Source of the DNA: Amphibalanus amphitrite
Taxonomy: Eukaryota > Arthropoda > Thecostraca > Balanomorpha > Balanidae
NCBI RefSeq assembly: GCF_019059575.1
Contig: NW_024881532.1
Location: 1,116,001-1,180,000, forward strand
Length of the DNA stretch: 64,000 nucleotides
Reading direction: 5' to 3'
Position numbers and translations under genes: made by a program. The notes beneath the pieces are model-generated. The model was not told where the DNA came from, did not search any database, and was given only the letters and a program-made list of their open reading frames with translations. Numbering within the stretch: the first letter of the stretch is position 1; every line of letters starts with the position of its first letter. This document shows positions 44,360 to 54,787 of this stretch, piece after piece.

Positions 44360-45540
44360 TCCTTAAATTAATTCTTTTACTTGGGGCCGTTTGGATCGAA
44401 CTGATTGAATTTTTAGAACACGCACCAGGTTGATATTTTCCATTTCTGATTAACGTAAAATCCAGTCACTAATATGTGGTGAACAGCCCCACAGCACCAC
44501 AACTTTACGTGTATAAATCGGCGTGCGAAATCGGGCGAAAACGGCTAATTTTGGCCGACACGGGTCCAGTTCCCGTGCAATATCTTGGTGACCAGGGGTC
44601 CGACCGGCACGGGGAAAACAGCATCGTGTACAGAATTGAACGGGCTATTGAATGGTGTGCAATGCAGAGGATAGCACGCGCCACGTGCACCGGAGAGGGC
44701 ACTTTTATTTGAAAAATTGCGATTTTTGAGGGATTTTGGAATTTATTTTATTTTTAGGTGACCGTTAAATGGAGCGAGTTGAAACAACGCATATTTGCAA
44801 GAGAAATGTACCGCCTCTCATATAAAAATTGTGAAAAGCTGATTGATCCGAATCAAGGTGGTGCAAATCACAGGAAAAATGGTGTTTGTCAATGATGTGC
44901 CACTTTATTAATTACAAGGGTTTTGCTTAATAGCCTGATACCTTTGGCAATTGAATATGGTACCATTGGATAGAGCATTCAATTCTGTCCAATATTCACT
45001 CTTAATTTTTGCATAATGAGCAACAGTATTCTTAAAAATGTAAATGTTCCAAACCATTGCATTGTCATTTTTAGCGAAATTCATCGATGGCCCTCAAAAG
45101 ACTTCATGCCAGTTTTCGAATCATTCTTAAGCAGAACGCATGATAATACGACACGGGCACCTCGATGCGATGTATCTTTTTTGTTTTATTACAAAATGCT
45201 TGGCCGTCAAAGAGCAATCGAACGAAATGGATACCAACCAAATCGACACAGACCAATCCCACGGGTCAAAAACAACCCTTCTTCGCGTTGCGGAGCACGC
45301 GGGTAACCCTAGTACTCACTATTCAGACTTCAAAGTACCTACACTATATGCTGCCTTCAGCCAGCCGTGTTCTTTCCTGGCAGCGGGCTTACAACCAGCG
45401 TTGTGTAATTTGGTCAGGTCACAGACAGTCACAGACAGTTTGAGGAACTGGGTCAATGGGGTCATCTAACAGGCAAAAGACGACAGTTTGAGTTGACACG
45501 AGTCGACCAGCATTCACTCCACACACAGCAGACGGAAAAC
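44360..45540. other. Gene-free stretch
   Basis: Mixed to AT-rich DNA without a recognisable coding or repeat unit. Several short frames exist in all registers; none has a domain. Confidence 0.5.
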
Positions 45541-45545
45541 TCACC

Positions 45546-46080
45546 GAGTTCTGATCCGCTCCCCGCCTCCTAGCCCACCGGCCGCCGCTCGTTCTCACAC
45601 TTCTCACGGTCCGCTCTTTCCCTCACACCGCCCCGCCTCTCACTCTCACACTGCCGCCGTCCACTCCGCACCGCGCACGCTGCGCGGCCCACCGGCGCAA
45701 CTCCGTCTGGTGGCGCCACCTGGCGCTCCCGCCACGTGCCGACCTGCCCGCGCCGAGACCCACACCGCCGCCGACAGGGGCTGTCGCAGCCGCCACGCGT
45801 GTCGCACGGACACTTCCGCTGCGCTGGGGTTCTCAGTTGCGACCGGCCCCACACAGCTGGAGCCGGACCGCTCGCCGCCGACAGCCCGCCTGTCTGCGCC
45901 TGCGCAGTGCCGCCGCTCACGCCATCGATTACCCCGCGGTGACGTAACGCGCACCATGGTCACGTGACCTCTGACTGGCGGACCGCCGCGCCCGCGGCCG
46001 TTCGGCGAATGGCTGGCTCGAGCGCCGGGGCGGGGCCAGGCGGCGGCTACACGTGACTGGCTGGCACCTGGCGCCCGACG
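45546..46080 (-). promoter_or_regulatory. GPCPD1: CpG-rich candidate promoter and first exon of GPCPD1
   Basis: A CpG-dense island lies upstream of GPCPD1 on its strand. At its GPCPD1-proximal edge the minus strand reads CAGAACTCG|GTGAGTTTTC, a strong donor (exon edge 45546), which could splice to the acceptor 14 bp before the ATG at 37148. A perfect 12-bp palindrome GGTCACGTGACC (45958-45969) contains a CACGTG E-box of the kind bound by TFEB/MITF-type bHLH factors. Promoter function and the splice link are inference. PNUTS ends about 1 kb further on. Confidence 0.42.
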
Positions 46081-46366
46081 GAGGCCGGAGGGGAAGGGGG
46101 GGGGGGTGTTGAGGGGGTCAAGGGCGGCCGATGTATCTGATAAAGGTGGGGTCGTGGGGGCCAATAACAGCAGCGGGTCACGCGGTGGGTACCACGGATA
46201 TGACCGGTGGGGATGCCGGATGATGCTATCTGTCTAGTCGAGTGTCGGTCGGAAAGGGGTGAAGCGGCCAGAGTTCAGTTCCACCCCCGATTGTCAGAAC
46301 CGGGACGGACCTAAACATAAATGTCTGTCCATCCCCGCCTGCACCGAAGATAGTCGAGGTGGCGAG

Positions 46367-46524
46367 CATAGGCGGCGGAACGGGGAGGGCTAGGGCACCG
46401 GGGCACCGTGCCCCCCTTTGATTTTGGCATTTTAACTTCATTAGCCCTATGGGCGTTGCATGGAAAGAATGGGACCAAAAGTCGGCAGTGCCCCCACTTA
46501 ATTGAACGTGTTCCGCCGCTACTG
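46367..46524 (-). mobile_element. hAT-like MITE (158 bp), intact
   Basis: Starts CATAGGCGGCGGAACGGGG and ends GTTCCGCCGCTACTG. The 8-bp target duplication GTGGCGAG is perfect on both sides (46359-46366 and 46525-46532). Same family as 16458-16607 in the opposite orientation. Confidence 0.9.
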
Positions 46525-46978
46525 GTGGCGAGAAGTCAACTAATCAGGCACCGGCGTTTTAACAATGACGCTGACGCCGACGATCACGTACGCGCATATT
46601 ACGTAACCGGAGTACCTACACCAGTTGATCTGCGGCGCCGATTATTAATCGCTCCACGCATTATGTTCCATTTGGTTATTTTACCTCGGGTAAGCGACCC
46701 TCTATCGTTAAATAAACTTAAGTAATCCCAGTTCGGCAGACAGCCCACATTTTCGGCTGCAGCGTCACATTTAATCCGTGTGCAACTGAAGATAACACCG
46801 ACGGGTCTATAAAGGCCACCGCCGAACACACATGCGAGATGGCGGCGAATGACGATATTAGCTGCATTTACAATCGGGTTAAAATAAGGCGTTCCTTTCA
46901 TACGAGTAGCTCAATGAATCCCAATCCAGATGACTGATCAGGCATTATCAACAGGAAACACACGCGTCATCAATAGCA

Positions 46979-46984
46979 TTTATT
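46979..46984 (-). terminator. Candidate poly(A) signal of PNUTS gene
   Basis: AATAAA on the minus strand 294 nt after the stop codon at 47278, a typical 3' UTR length. Confidence 0.5.
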
Positions 46985-47277
46985 GTCACAATATAACAAT
47001 ACGCGAGCATAGCACGGTAATAAAATACATCCACGATTAATCGATGAGCAATGCAAGTCAGATCACACACACTCAATCGTGGGCGAGCAATGCAGTAACA
47101 GGCGAGACATGCGCGACACAAGACCCCTCACGCGATAACACAGCACGACAGGACACTCGGCGCGGCCTGACCCTAGGCACGACCGGTGCCCTCCCAGTCC
47201 GTTTGTACTGCGACGGCACACCGGCCGCCGTGGCACCACATCACACAAGTCTGTAGATCCGCGGTCCGCTCAGCCGC

Positions 47278-47763
47278 TCACACGTACTCGTCCCGCACGC
47301 GGCCGCGCTGCGGCTCACTGCGGCCGCGAGGCGAGTCGCCGCCGCCGCCGCCGTTGCGCGGCAGGTGAAGGAAGTGGCACGTTACACCTTTACGGCAGAA
47401 GCCGGACAGGTGGTGCTTGCAGGGGGTCTCGTGTCGCGGCCGGCGGTCGTCGCTGCCCCGCCAGCCGCCGCGGCCGCCGCCCCGGTACCCGCCGCCGCCG
47501 CCACCTCCGCCGCCGTACGGGGGCCGCGGCCCGGGCCCGGACATCATACTCATGCCGCCCGGACCGCCCATCATGCCGGTCGGACCGGACATCATACCGC
47601 CGGGGCCCATGGGCGGCGTGATGGGCCCCCAGCCGCCGCCGGGAGGGCCCATGGGCCGCGGCGGCACGCCGTACCCACTCGGGCCGTGCATGCCCATCGG
47701 GGCGCCCATCATATCCGGGGGCATCATGGGGTCCATGCCGGGCTGCATGGGGCCGGAAGGACC
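47278..47763 (-). CDS. PPP1R10: PNUTS last exon with CCCH zinc finger
   Basis: Encodes a Gly/Pro/Met-rich region with RGG-like stretches, then the finger CKHHLSGFC-x5-CHFLH and a short basic tail, ending in TGA. The opposite-strand frames are compositional. Confidence 0.88.
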   Translation of the reverse strand, partial: GPSGPMQPGMDPMMPPDMMGAPMGMHGPSGYGVPPRPMGPPGGGWGPITPPMGPGGMMSGPTGMMGGPGGMSMMSGPGPRPPYGGGGGGGGGYRGGGRGGWRGSDDRRPRHETPCKHHLSGFCRKGVTCHFLHLPRNGGGGGDSPRGRSEPQRGRVRDEYV

Positions 47764-50700
47764 CTGCCGGAACACAGAGAGGACGCGGTTAGTTAGATAG
47801 CCGACACAACATATACGGGGAAGAACACAGCTATGCTTCACTGCAACACGCAACATACGGTCGATCTGTGAGAGTATTTGAATACAATTTGTACTTCTTG
47901 ACAAATTCATTAAAAAAGGTAATTGAGTATTGCTACATCAAGTACATGGCAGCCATTTCCACGCCACGTTATCTATCATTGTAAGTCAAGACCAGAATTC
48001 CCATCGCCGTTACTGAGATTGTTAGCGAGTCTGACGACCTCTATCATGCCGCAGCAGCGCCGTCTGCCGCCGTTTACCATCCCCGCTCCCCACTTACCCA
48101 GGAGTTGGGCGGCGGCATCATCCCGGGTCCCATCATCTGTGGCGGCATCTGGCCGGGCGGTCCGCCGGGACCTCCCATCGGCGCCGGCAGCATGGCGGCG
48201 CGCGGCTCTGGTCGCGGCTCGGGCCACCCGTCTGCCGAGTGGTCTTTGACCGTGGCGCCGCCCTGGTCGTCGTCCAGCGGCACGGGTCGGCACGGCGTCC
48301 GCTCGTGGTGCAGCTCCGGCTCCGGCTCCGACGGCGTGTCCGGCAGCCTGGCGGCGGGGGCGGAACGGGAGCGGTCAGTGGCAGCAGACAGAGAGACAGC
48401 AGGGAGCAGCGGTCACTGTCAGACGGGGAGCGGTCAGTGGCAGCAGACAGAGAGACAGCAGGGAGCAGCGGTCACTGTCAGACGGGGAGCGGTCAGTGGC
48501 AGCAGACAGAGAGACAGCAGGGACAGCGGTCACTGTCAGACGGGGAGCGGTCAGTGGCAGCAGACAGAGAGACAGCAAGGAACAGCGGTCACTGTCAGAC
48601 GGGGAGCGGTCAGTGGCAGCAGACAGAGAGACAGCAGGGAGCAGCGGTCACTGTCAGACGGGGAGCGGTCAGTGGCAGCAGACAGAGAGACAGCAGGGAC
48701 AGCGGTCACTGTCAGACGGGGAGCGGTCAGTGGCAGCAGACAGAGAGACAGCAAGGAACAGCGGTCACTGTCAGACGGGGAGCGGTCAGTGGCAGCAGAC
48801 AGAGAGACAGCAAGGAACAGCGGTCACTGTCAGACGGGGAGCGGTCAGTGGCAGCAGACAGAGAGACAGCAGGGAGCAGCGGTCACTATCAGACGGGGAG
48901 CGGTCGGTGTCGGACGAAGAGACGGAGCAGAGGGCTCAGTGGCGGGCGGAAGCGGTTAGTCACAACAGTTCGCGAGCAGACAGGGAGCGGCCAATCCCAG
49001 ACAGGGAGGGGCCAGTCTCAGTGCCTAGCACCATAGCGACAGGCCGGGATAGGGGCACGGCGGTCACACGTGCATCCCATTCGACCGGCCGGGGCGCACC
49101 CCAAGCGACTGGTTGCATAGTGCATAGTGCATGTCATCCGGAAATGACGGAGAACCGAAATACGAGTAAACACAGATCGTCTTACATGAACAGGGCGTTG
49201 GAACCCAGCAAAATGTCAAATCACTGACGACATATCGCTCGGATACAAGCCGCAATTTGGATTCACGAGGCCCAATGATGGATTGGATATACACAATGAG
49301 CAGCGACAGTGCCAGTGCAGCGGAACCGTTTACAGTACCTAAGGGCAAGCGGGCAAATGGGCAAGCATGGCGTACCTACACTTGCACTTTACCACGAGTG
49401 CAAGTTTTTGTAGGGTAGGGGCTATCAAAGGTTTAGATGAAGTTCAATACCTCTAAGGTAATCGTTGGTGATAAATGTATGCCCCCACTGAAATACGCAG
49501 TCCAATTAGACTCCACTCACCCCACATATCCCAAAATTACTAGGCAGTCCCCGTCACGCGACCGACCGGTGCCTTTTTTCTCACACACAAACTCACATGT
49601 TGGGGTTGAAGAAGGCCGGCAGCGAGGAGCGCTCGCGCTCCTCCTGTATGGCCCGCTCCTGGCTGCGCGCGCCGGGGGCCGCCAGCGGCGGCGGCTTGTC
49701 CACCACAATCAGCATCTGCCAGGCCATCTGTTCGGCCATGCCGTCGTCCCGCGAGCCGCGCGCGCGCCGCAGGAACTCCCGCTCGCGCATCTTCTCCATG
49801 GCCTGCATTTCCATGAACTTGGCGCGGTTCACGTTCACTGAGGACCCGGGAGGATCGGTCAGATGGCGGCGGAGGCGGGTGGCTGCTGACATCAGCCGTC
49901 AGCTGCTCTGAGACAGCACCATTCTCTAAAACACGCTTTTATGATTGCTGAGCTGAGAACCCAAGCTATTTCATCGTTACTACCCAACCCATGTAGTCAA
50001 CAAATCAGCAAACCCGACCCGGGAATCAAATAACCACCAACCGGTCGATAAATGACCCATGAGCACGTGCGACCTCTCTGTCCTCCTCGCCACTCTCTAT
50101 GCCTTCCTCGGTCTTCTCCCTTTTTGTCCCTCTCGCTCCCATCTCCATCCCTTCCAACTCACCCCGCTCGTTCTCGTCCAGGTCGAAGTAGCTGACATCG
50201 ACCAGCTGGTTGTCGGGCCGCCAGCGGACCGACAGTTTGCGTCTCGCCGCCGGCCGGTGGTAGACGAGCACACCGCGCGGCTGGCCCGGCTCGCGCGGCG
50301 GCGAGGCGCGCGGCTCGGGCTCGGCCTCCGACGGGCGCCGCTCCAGCGGGATGGTCGGAGGGGTCGGCGCTGGCGACACGACACGGCGGGAGCGGACACG
50401 GTCAGACAGGGCAGGTGGCACTGGCGGCGGCACGGCGCAGACGACCGATAACAGGTTTACTCGAGAACGCACTTTAGCGAGGAAGCCGGTGTAAAAATGT
50501 AATGTAATGTAATGTGATGTGATGTGATGTGATGTGAAGTTATGTAAAAAATGACGCATTTCGACTCATTAGCGAAATATCAGATCCAGTAGAAATATAC
50601 ATCCGTAGCGTATGATATATTTCGTTCAATGCAAACCCATTTAATGTACGAGTACACCGATTCCTTACCAAGTAGATTAATTGCAATATTTGGACAATGG

Positions 50701-51343
50701 ACATGGTCAGCTCACCTCGCTCCTCTTCATCCGGTTCGCTCGGCTCCTTTCCAGCGTCTTTGGCTGGCGACTGTTCGCCCTCGGCCTTCTCAGCGTCAGC
50801 GTCGGGCTTCTTTTCCTCCTCTTCCTTCTCTTTCTTATCCTCCTCTTCCTGGTCCTGCTGTGTGTCTTGGTAAAACTGCAGGAAGTAATAACGCAGTTAA
50901 TGGAGTGAAAGGAACAACGCGGTGGAGATGTGAGACAATATACGTTCTGGGTTACGTAACCTGCTCGAGATAAGCTACCTTTATTAGAAGCCTTCTTCGC
51001 TGAGCGTACACGAGGCGGAAATATGTAATTCGTTACATAACCTCGACACAAGCGATCAGCACATACCCTGTCAGACACCACTGATCCTCCCATATAAAGT
51101 GAAACAAAGTCAATCTTCCCGCTCTCCCTGTCTCGAGCCGCCGCCCCCGCACCTTGAGCAGCGGCTTGGCGGCCACGGGAGAGGTGGCCGCCGGCGGCGT
51201 GGTCGGCGTCGTCTCCCCCTTCTTCTCCTCCTTGGAGTCCTCTCGCGAGGAGAGCCGCCGCGTCCGCTTCGGTACCTTCCGCTTGACATCCGTGCTGGCG
51301 TTCAGGGCGTCCATGAAACCAGAGGCCTCCTGCAGGTGCAGCG
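47278..51343 (-). CDS. PPP1R10: PNUTS/PPP1R10-like PP1 regulatory subunit, 3' part
   Basis: A nuclear scaffold that targets protein phosphatase 1 to chromatin and RNA polymerase II, as in the PTW/PP1 complex. Six exons are visible (51153-51343, 50716-50875, 50163-50369, 49597-49837, 48098-48347, 47278-47763). They join in phase into 510 residues plus stop. Landmarks: ASGFMDAL; an acidic Lys/Glu run; the RVxF-type PP1 docking motif RRKLSVRW followed by YFDLDENERVNVNRAKF (close to vertebrate PNUTS); PGARSQERAIQEERER; a long Gly/Pro/Met-rich low-complexity region; and a C-terminal CCCH zinc finger (C-x7-C-x5-C-x3-H). The N-terminal TFIIS-N-like domain should lie on exons beyond the window or hidden in repeats. 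The first exon shown is internal (acceptor at 51344, phase 1). Confidence 0.88.
48098..48347 (-). CDS. PPP1R10: PNUTS exon, Pro/Gly/Met-rich
   Basis: Encodes LPDTPSEPEPELHHERTP and the beginning of the Pro/Gly/Met-rich tail (GGPGGPPGQMPPQMMGPGMM). Acceptor GCCGCCAG, donor GTAAGT. Confidence 0.83.
48370..48906 (+). repeat. Minisatellite, 59-bp unit, about nine copies
   Basis: The unit begins AGCGGTCAGTGGCAGCAGAC and ends CACTGTCAGACGGGG. Variants differ by a 2-bp deletion (CAGGGACAGCGG) or a base change (CAAGGAACAGC). The array lies in the PNUTS intron 22 bp upstream of an exon acceptor. Because units of 57 and 59 bp alternate, frames through it are open by chance. Confidence 0.95.
49597..49837 (-). 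CDS. PPP1R10: PNUTS exon downstream of PP1 site
   Basis: Encodes NVNRAKFMEMQAMEKMRERE and APGARSQERAIQEERER, matching the conserved SNSQERYIQAERE region. Acceptor TCCTCAG, donor GTGAGT, phase 2. Confidence 0.88.
50163..50369 (-). CDS. PPP1R10: PNUTS exon with PP1-docking motif
   Basis: Encodes the RVxF-type site KLSVRW preceded by Arg residues, then YFDLDENERG. This is the best family signature. Acceptor TCGCCAG, donor GTGAGT, one base carried over to complete the Val of NERVNVN. Confidence 0.9.
50716..50875 (-). CDS. PPP1R10: PNUTS exon, acidic/basic run
   Basis: Encodes a highly charged Glu/Lys/Asp segment (KKEKEEEEKKPD), probably disordered or coiled. Acceptor TCCTGCAG, donor GTGAGC. Confidence 0.82.
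51153..51343 (-). CDS. PPP1R10: PNUTS internal exon (most 5' seen)
   Basis: Encodes LHLQEASGFMDALNASTDVK and a basic, Ser/Thr/Pro-rich stretch. Acceptor TTTTCAG, donor GTGCGG, phase 0 at its end. Confidence 0.82.
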
Positions 51344-52752
51344 CTGAAAAGACAGAGATGTGGGGGGTCATTGCACTGTGCGCAGTGTGCGCAGGGCCTG
51401 GGAGTGCACAACGACCATGGACCAAACGTAATTGACAAGGGCGCTACAAGCAACTGCAAGGTAAGTTGATGCGAAAAAATGACGTTTAGAATGTTAAATT
51501 GAGTGAATATCATGAGAACAAACGAGGTACTTTTCACGACTTCTTATATAATCGACCTACTAATCCCCATTCATACCTAATTTGCCAGACCGCCACTCGC
51601 TCGCACATACACATCCGCACGTCGCACAGCATTCACACGCACGCGCTCGAATAATGGGATAGTCTGCTGCGTTAGTCGAAACAACGGCTACTTTCCTGCC
51701 TAGCATGTCAATCTGGATTGATCAATCTTGTAAATTCATTACCAAGCGATACGCATGTCAGGGAACACATGTCGCTCGTCTTTTTTTTTCAAGGCTGGCG
51801 CGCAGCCGGCAGAATGAAGAGAAAACTTTCCAGATTCCATGGTAACATGCACACTTCACCAAGTCACGTAAGTTTTATTTAGCAGGTCCGAAATCGTCAT
51901 TAACTCGCGCATGACTGGGGGGAGCTTTACAGAGCTCCGACCGTTTTTCGGCAATATCTTCTAAGCCGTTTGACGGATCAACACGAAACTTGCGGTACCC
52001 TCAGCGGCATTAATTTGACACCTTATGTCCAAGTTTCAACTTTCTAGCTATCATAGTTTGGCCAAAAATGACGTCAGAGTATACTCGTGTATGCGGCACG
52101 AGTATACTGCAAATACACGTAGCTATCAAACTGCCATCTCGAATTTTCGAAATTTTGAAAAATATGTATTTACAACCACAAAAAATACATTTTTTATTTC
52201 TTTCAAAAGTTTTTAATTTTCCGCAAAAACCGGAACATATGTGATAGAACACACACTGATAAACTACTCAACAAGTTTAAGCAGGGGTGTCGTTTTCCGA
52301 AAATGATTGGTAGTGCCCAAAGGCGGCGGCTGGCCATATATGACGGGGCTTACAAGGTAGGGCACCCCCAAATCTGCCTTTCTCATCGGATTTCGGCCAC
52401 TTATTTTTTGCCCTGGTCATTGACAAGACTAACCGAAATCTAAAAAAACACAAAAAAAAACTTTGGAAATCTGGGTCCACACCGGACGCCATGCACAAAA
52501 CGTGCAGTTATATAGGCAATAGTGTCGGAGGAATGCACGCCATTCTGAAAGAGGCCCACATCGACTTAAAAGGACGGCTGTGCTGAAAGGGGACAGGAAC
52601 AGCTTTGAGGGCCCAAGCCGACTAAAAAAGACGGCTGCGGGGCCAGGAACGGTTTTGAAGACCCACGCCAATTGAAGGGTTCGACAACTAACGAGGACTG
52701 GAAACACAACGATAGTTAGAAAGACCTGCTTGCCAAAATAAACGGATGACAG

Positions 52753-53560
52753 GACGAGGGGCGTTCAGAAAGCTACGGGCCCGACCATGAAGGAGCAGAG
52801 AGATACAGCATCGACTCATTAGACCAAAAAGTTCATTTATTCAAATAAACACCGTTAAGACAAACACATTTCGCGCAGCGCTTCGCGAGAGCCCTCAAGG
52901 CCTCCATAACCAAGTGGGTTTTGGACCCATCCTGCACGTCCAAGACGGCTGATTTCGTCTCCCTGCTGTTAGCGAGGTTGCCGCTGCTAATTTTCTTATG
53001 TTGGGGAAGAGGTGGCAACCACTAACCAGAGTGTGCAAGGTTCGGAGAGAAAAAAGTGGATGCGACAGCTCGAAGCTCATCGCTTCACTGTTCGTCATCC
53101 CGCCCATGTACGCAGGTGCGTGGTCACGGATCAGGTGCACACTTTACGTCAGCTTCCCTATAGCCTCTCCTCGATGTTTATCGAATGGACGCACATCATC
53201 AATTGTGTGCCCCTGTTTTGGAAAGTTGACGAGCGGAGGGGGGTCGCATCGACCCCTCCCCCTGCCAGGCCGTGTTATGAAAAATGCCCAGGGCGAGGGT
53301 TAACGCTTGGTGCCTTTTCTGCACTAACTACTATGAAACGAATCACTGCTCTCTTCTGGGCGTCGCCCATCCTATCCGAAATGGCGAACTATGCTACGAA
53401 TAGAAGCCCGAATCAATCACAGAAGAGACTTAATTAATGGCCACTTACTTAATTTGCGTAAGTGGACATCCCAATAACACATCATTTAACACACCGCCTT
53501 GCAGGCCAAAATTCCAACTCCTTCATTGTTCGGCCCGAAACTTTTTGAACGCCCCTCGTA
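52753..53560 (-). mobile_element. Deleted mariner-family element
   Basis: The inverted ends ACGAGGGGCGTTCAGAAAG (left) and CTTTTTGAACGCCCCTCGTA (right) agree at most of about 28 positions. The right border is TA; the left TA has become GA. At about 0.8 kb it is shorter than a full mariner (about 1.3 kb). Confidence 0.82.
52833..53140 (-). pseudogene. Mariner transposase C-terminal remnant
   Basis: Two overlapping minus-strand frames hold pieces of the mariner DDE transposase C-terminus. One has RDHAPAYMGG and FELSHPLFS followed by CHLFPNIRK, the region around the last catalytic Asp. The other has ALAKRCAKCVCLNGVYLNK, the usual C-terminal end just inside the inverted repeat. They are out of frame with each other and the N-terminal half is missing, so it is not functional. 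Confidence 0.75.
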
Positions 53561-54787
53561 GTTACGAGCTTCAGTTTTCGGGGTCTGATGCGGTAATGAC
53601 CTGGCGTTGAACCCTGGGGAATCAGGCTGCATCACCCACTCAAATCAATATACCTATGGCCTATTCTGGAGCACCGCGGCACCTTCCGAAGTCGGTGTAG
53701 GGCCTCCAGCGGCTGGTGTGGAGACGGATCGGGGTCTATTAGGGGCGGTCGCGTGGTATGCGGGACTCAGAGGCAGTTATGGACCTCTATAACCAACTGC
53801 GTTTTCGAGCCTCTTAAAATCCATTAAGGACCGGAGTCCTAGACACGTGAAACCTCATTGTCAGCTATATGCACCTACTGTGGCTAGAACCTTATTTATG
53901 TACTTGCATATGTGCTTATTTAATATTTGCTTATCTGTTTATTTTGATTTTTTATCAACTGATAAGTGACAAAAGATTGGTAGGGCTCAACGAACATTGG
54001 TAGGGCCCAAATAAACATTGGTAAGGCTCGGGCCCTACCAGGCCTAAACAAAACGACACCCCTGAGTTTAAGCCCAAACTCTTAAAAATGGCCAAGTTAT
54101 TTGCATTATTATAAAAAAATATAATACATAGGTATTTTTCAAAACCATTTTTCAGCACGTTTTTGACATCGTACAGCACTATGACTAGGACCATCGTGTT
54201 ACTGAGCTCAAACTGCATCTGATAGGCACATTTTTTGTTAAATATTTTTTTTATTTTCAAAATTTGACCAAGTTTCTGACCTGAAAGTGACCTGACCTCC
54301 GGTAAATTTACCTCAACATGACCTCAAATGACACAGACATTATTTCGAAATCTATGGGTAAAATGGACCATAAAACATGCGTCACGTGACCGATACACGA
54401 TATAAAATTTCGTGACCTAGGATGACCTGACCTTGACTTGAAAAAAAATATTCGAAGTACGAGTTCGGAACACTAAGTATCTGAGGCATACATCAAGGAG
54501 TGCGCAAACAGAAAATGAACCTGATCAGACTTGCAAGCCGGCGGCCAGAGCCAAAATTGTGAACAAGCCAAAACGTTGATAATTTTTACTTTGACCTGAC
54601 CTGTGACGTCATTAGTGACCTCGAGATCAATGAAATTAGTGTTCGCTCGACAGTTTTCCCAGGGCTATCAGATGCCGTTTGAATTTTGAATATCAGCTCA
54701 GTAGTTTCGGAGATAGGAGGGGGCTCTGTAGAGCCCCCCGCCCCTGCAGTCACTCGCGTTATGGAAAATACCCGAGTCATGCGCGGG

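Larger units (their letters stand above)
52282..54064. mobile_element. hAT-like element with nested mariner
   Basis: Ends CAGGGGTGTCGTTTT and AAAACGACACCCCTG (15-bp perfect inverted repeat), flanked by a perfect 8-bp duplication AGTTTAAG (52274-52281 and 54065-54072). Its own interior is about 0.97 kb after subtracting the mariner. I recognise no hAT transposase. Confidence 0.88.

Noticed and set aside
45546..46164. Open frames of 172 and 116 codons in the CpG island
   Set aside because: GC-rich compositional frames on both strands; the island is better explained as a promoter or first exon.
48370..48906. CRISPR-like regular repeats
   Set aside because: Units are contiguous with no unique spacers, in an animal intron; it is a minisatellite.
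48105..49227. Long repeat proteins (up to 284 codons) on the plus strand
   Set aside because: They are translations of the 59-bp minisatellite and antisense of PNUTS exons; the alternation of frames follows unit length.
53281..53301. GGCGAGGGTTAA inside the mariner, resembling a TTAA-element end
   Set aside because: No partner end or element body is beside it; probably coincidence.
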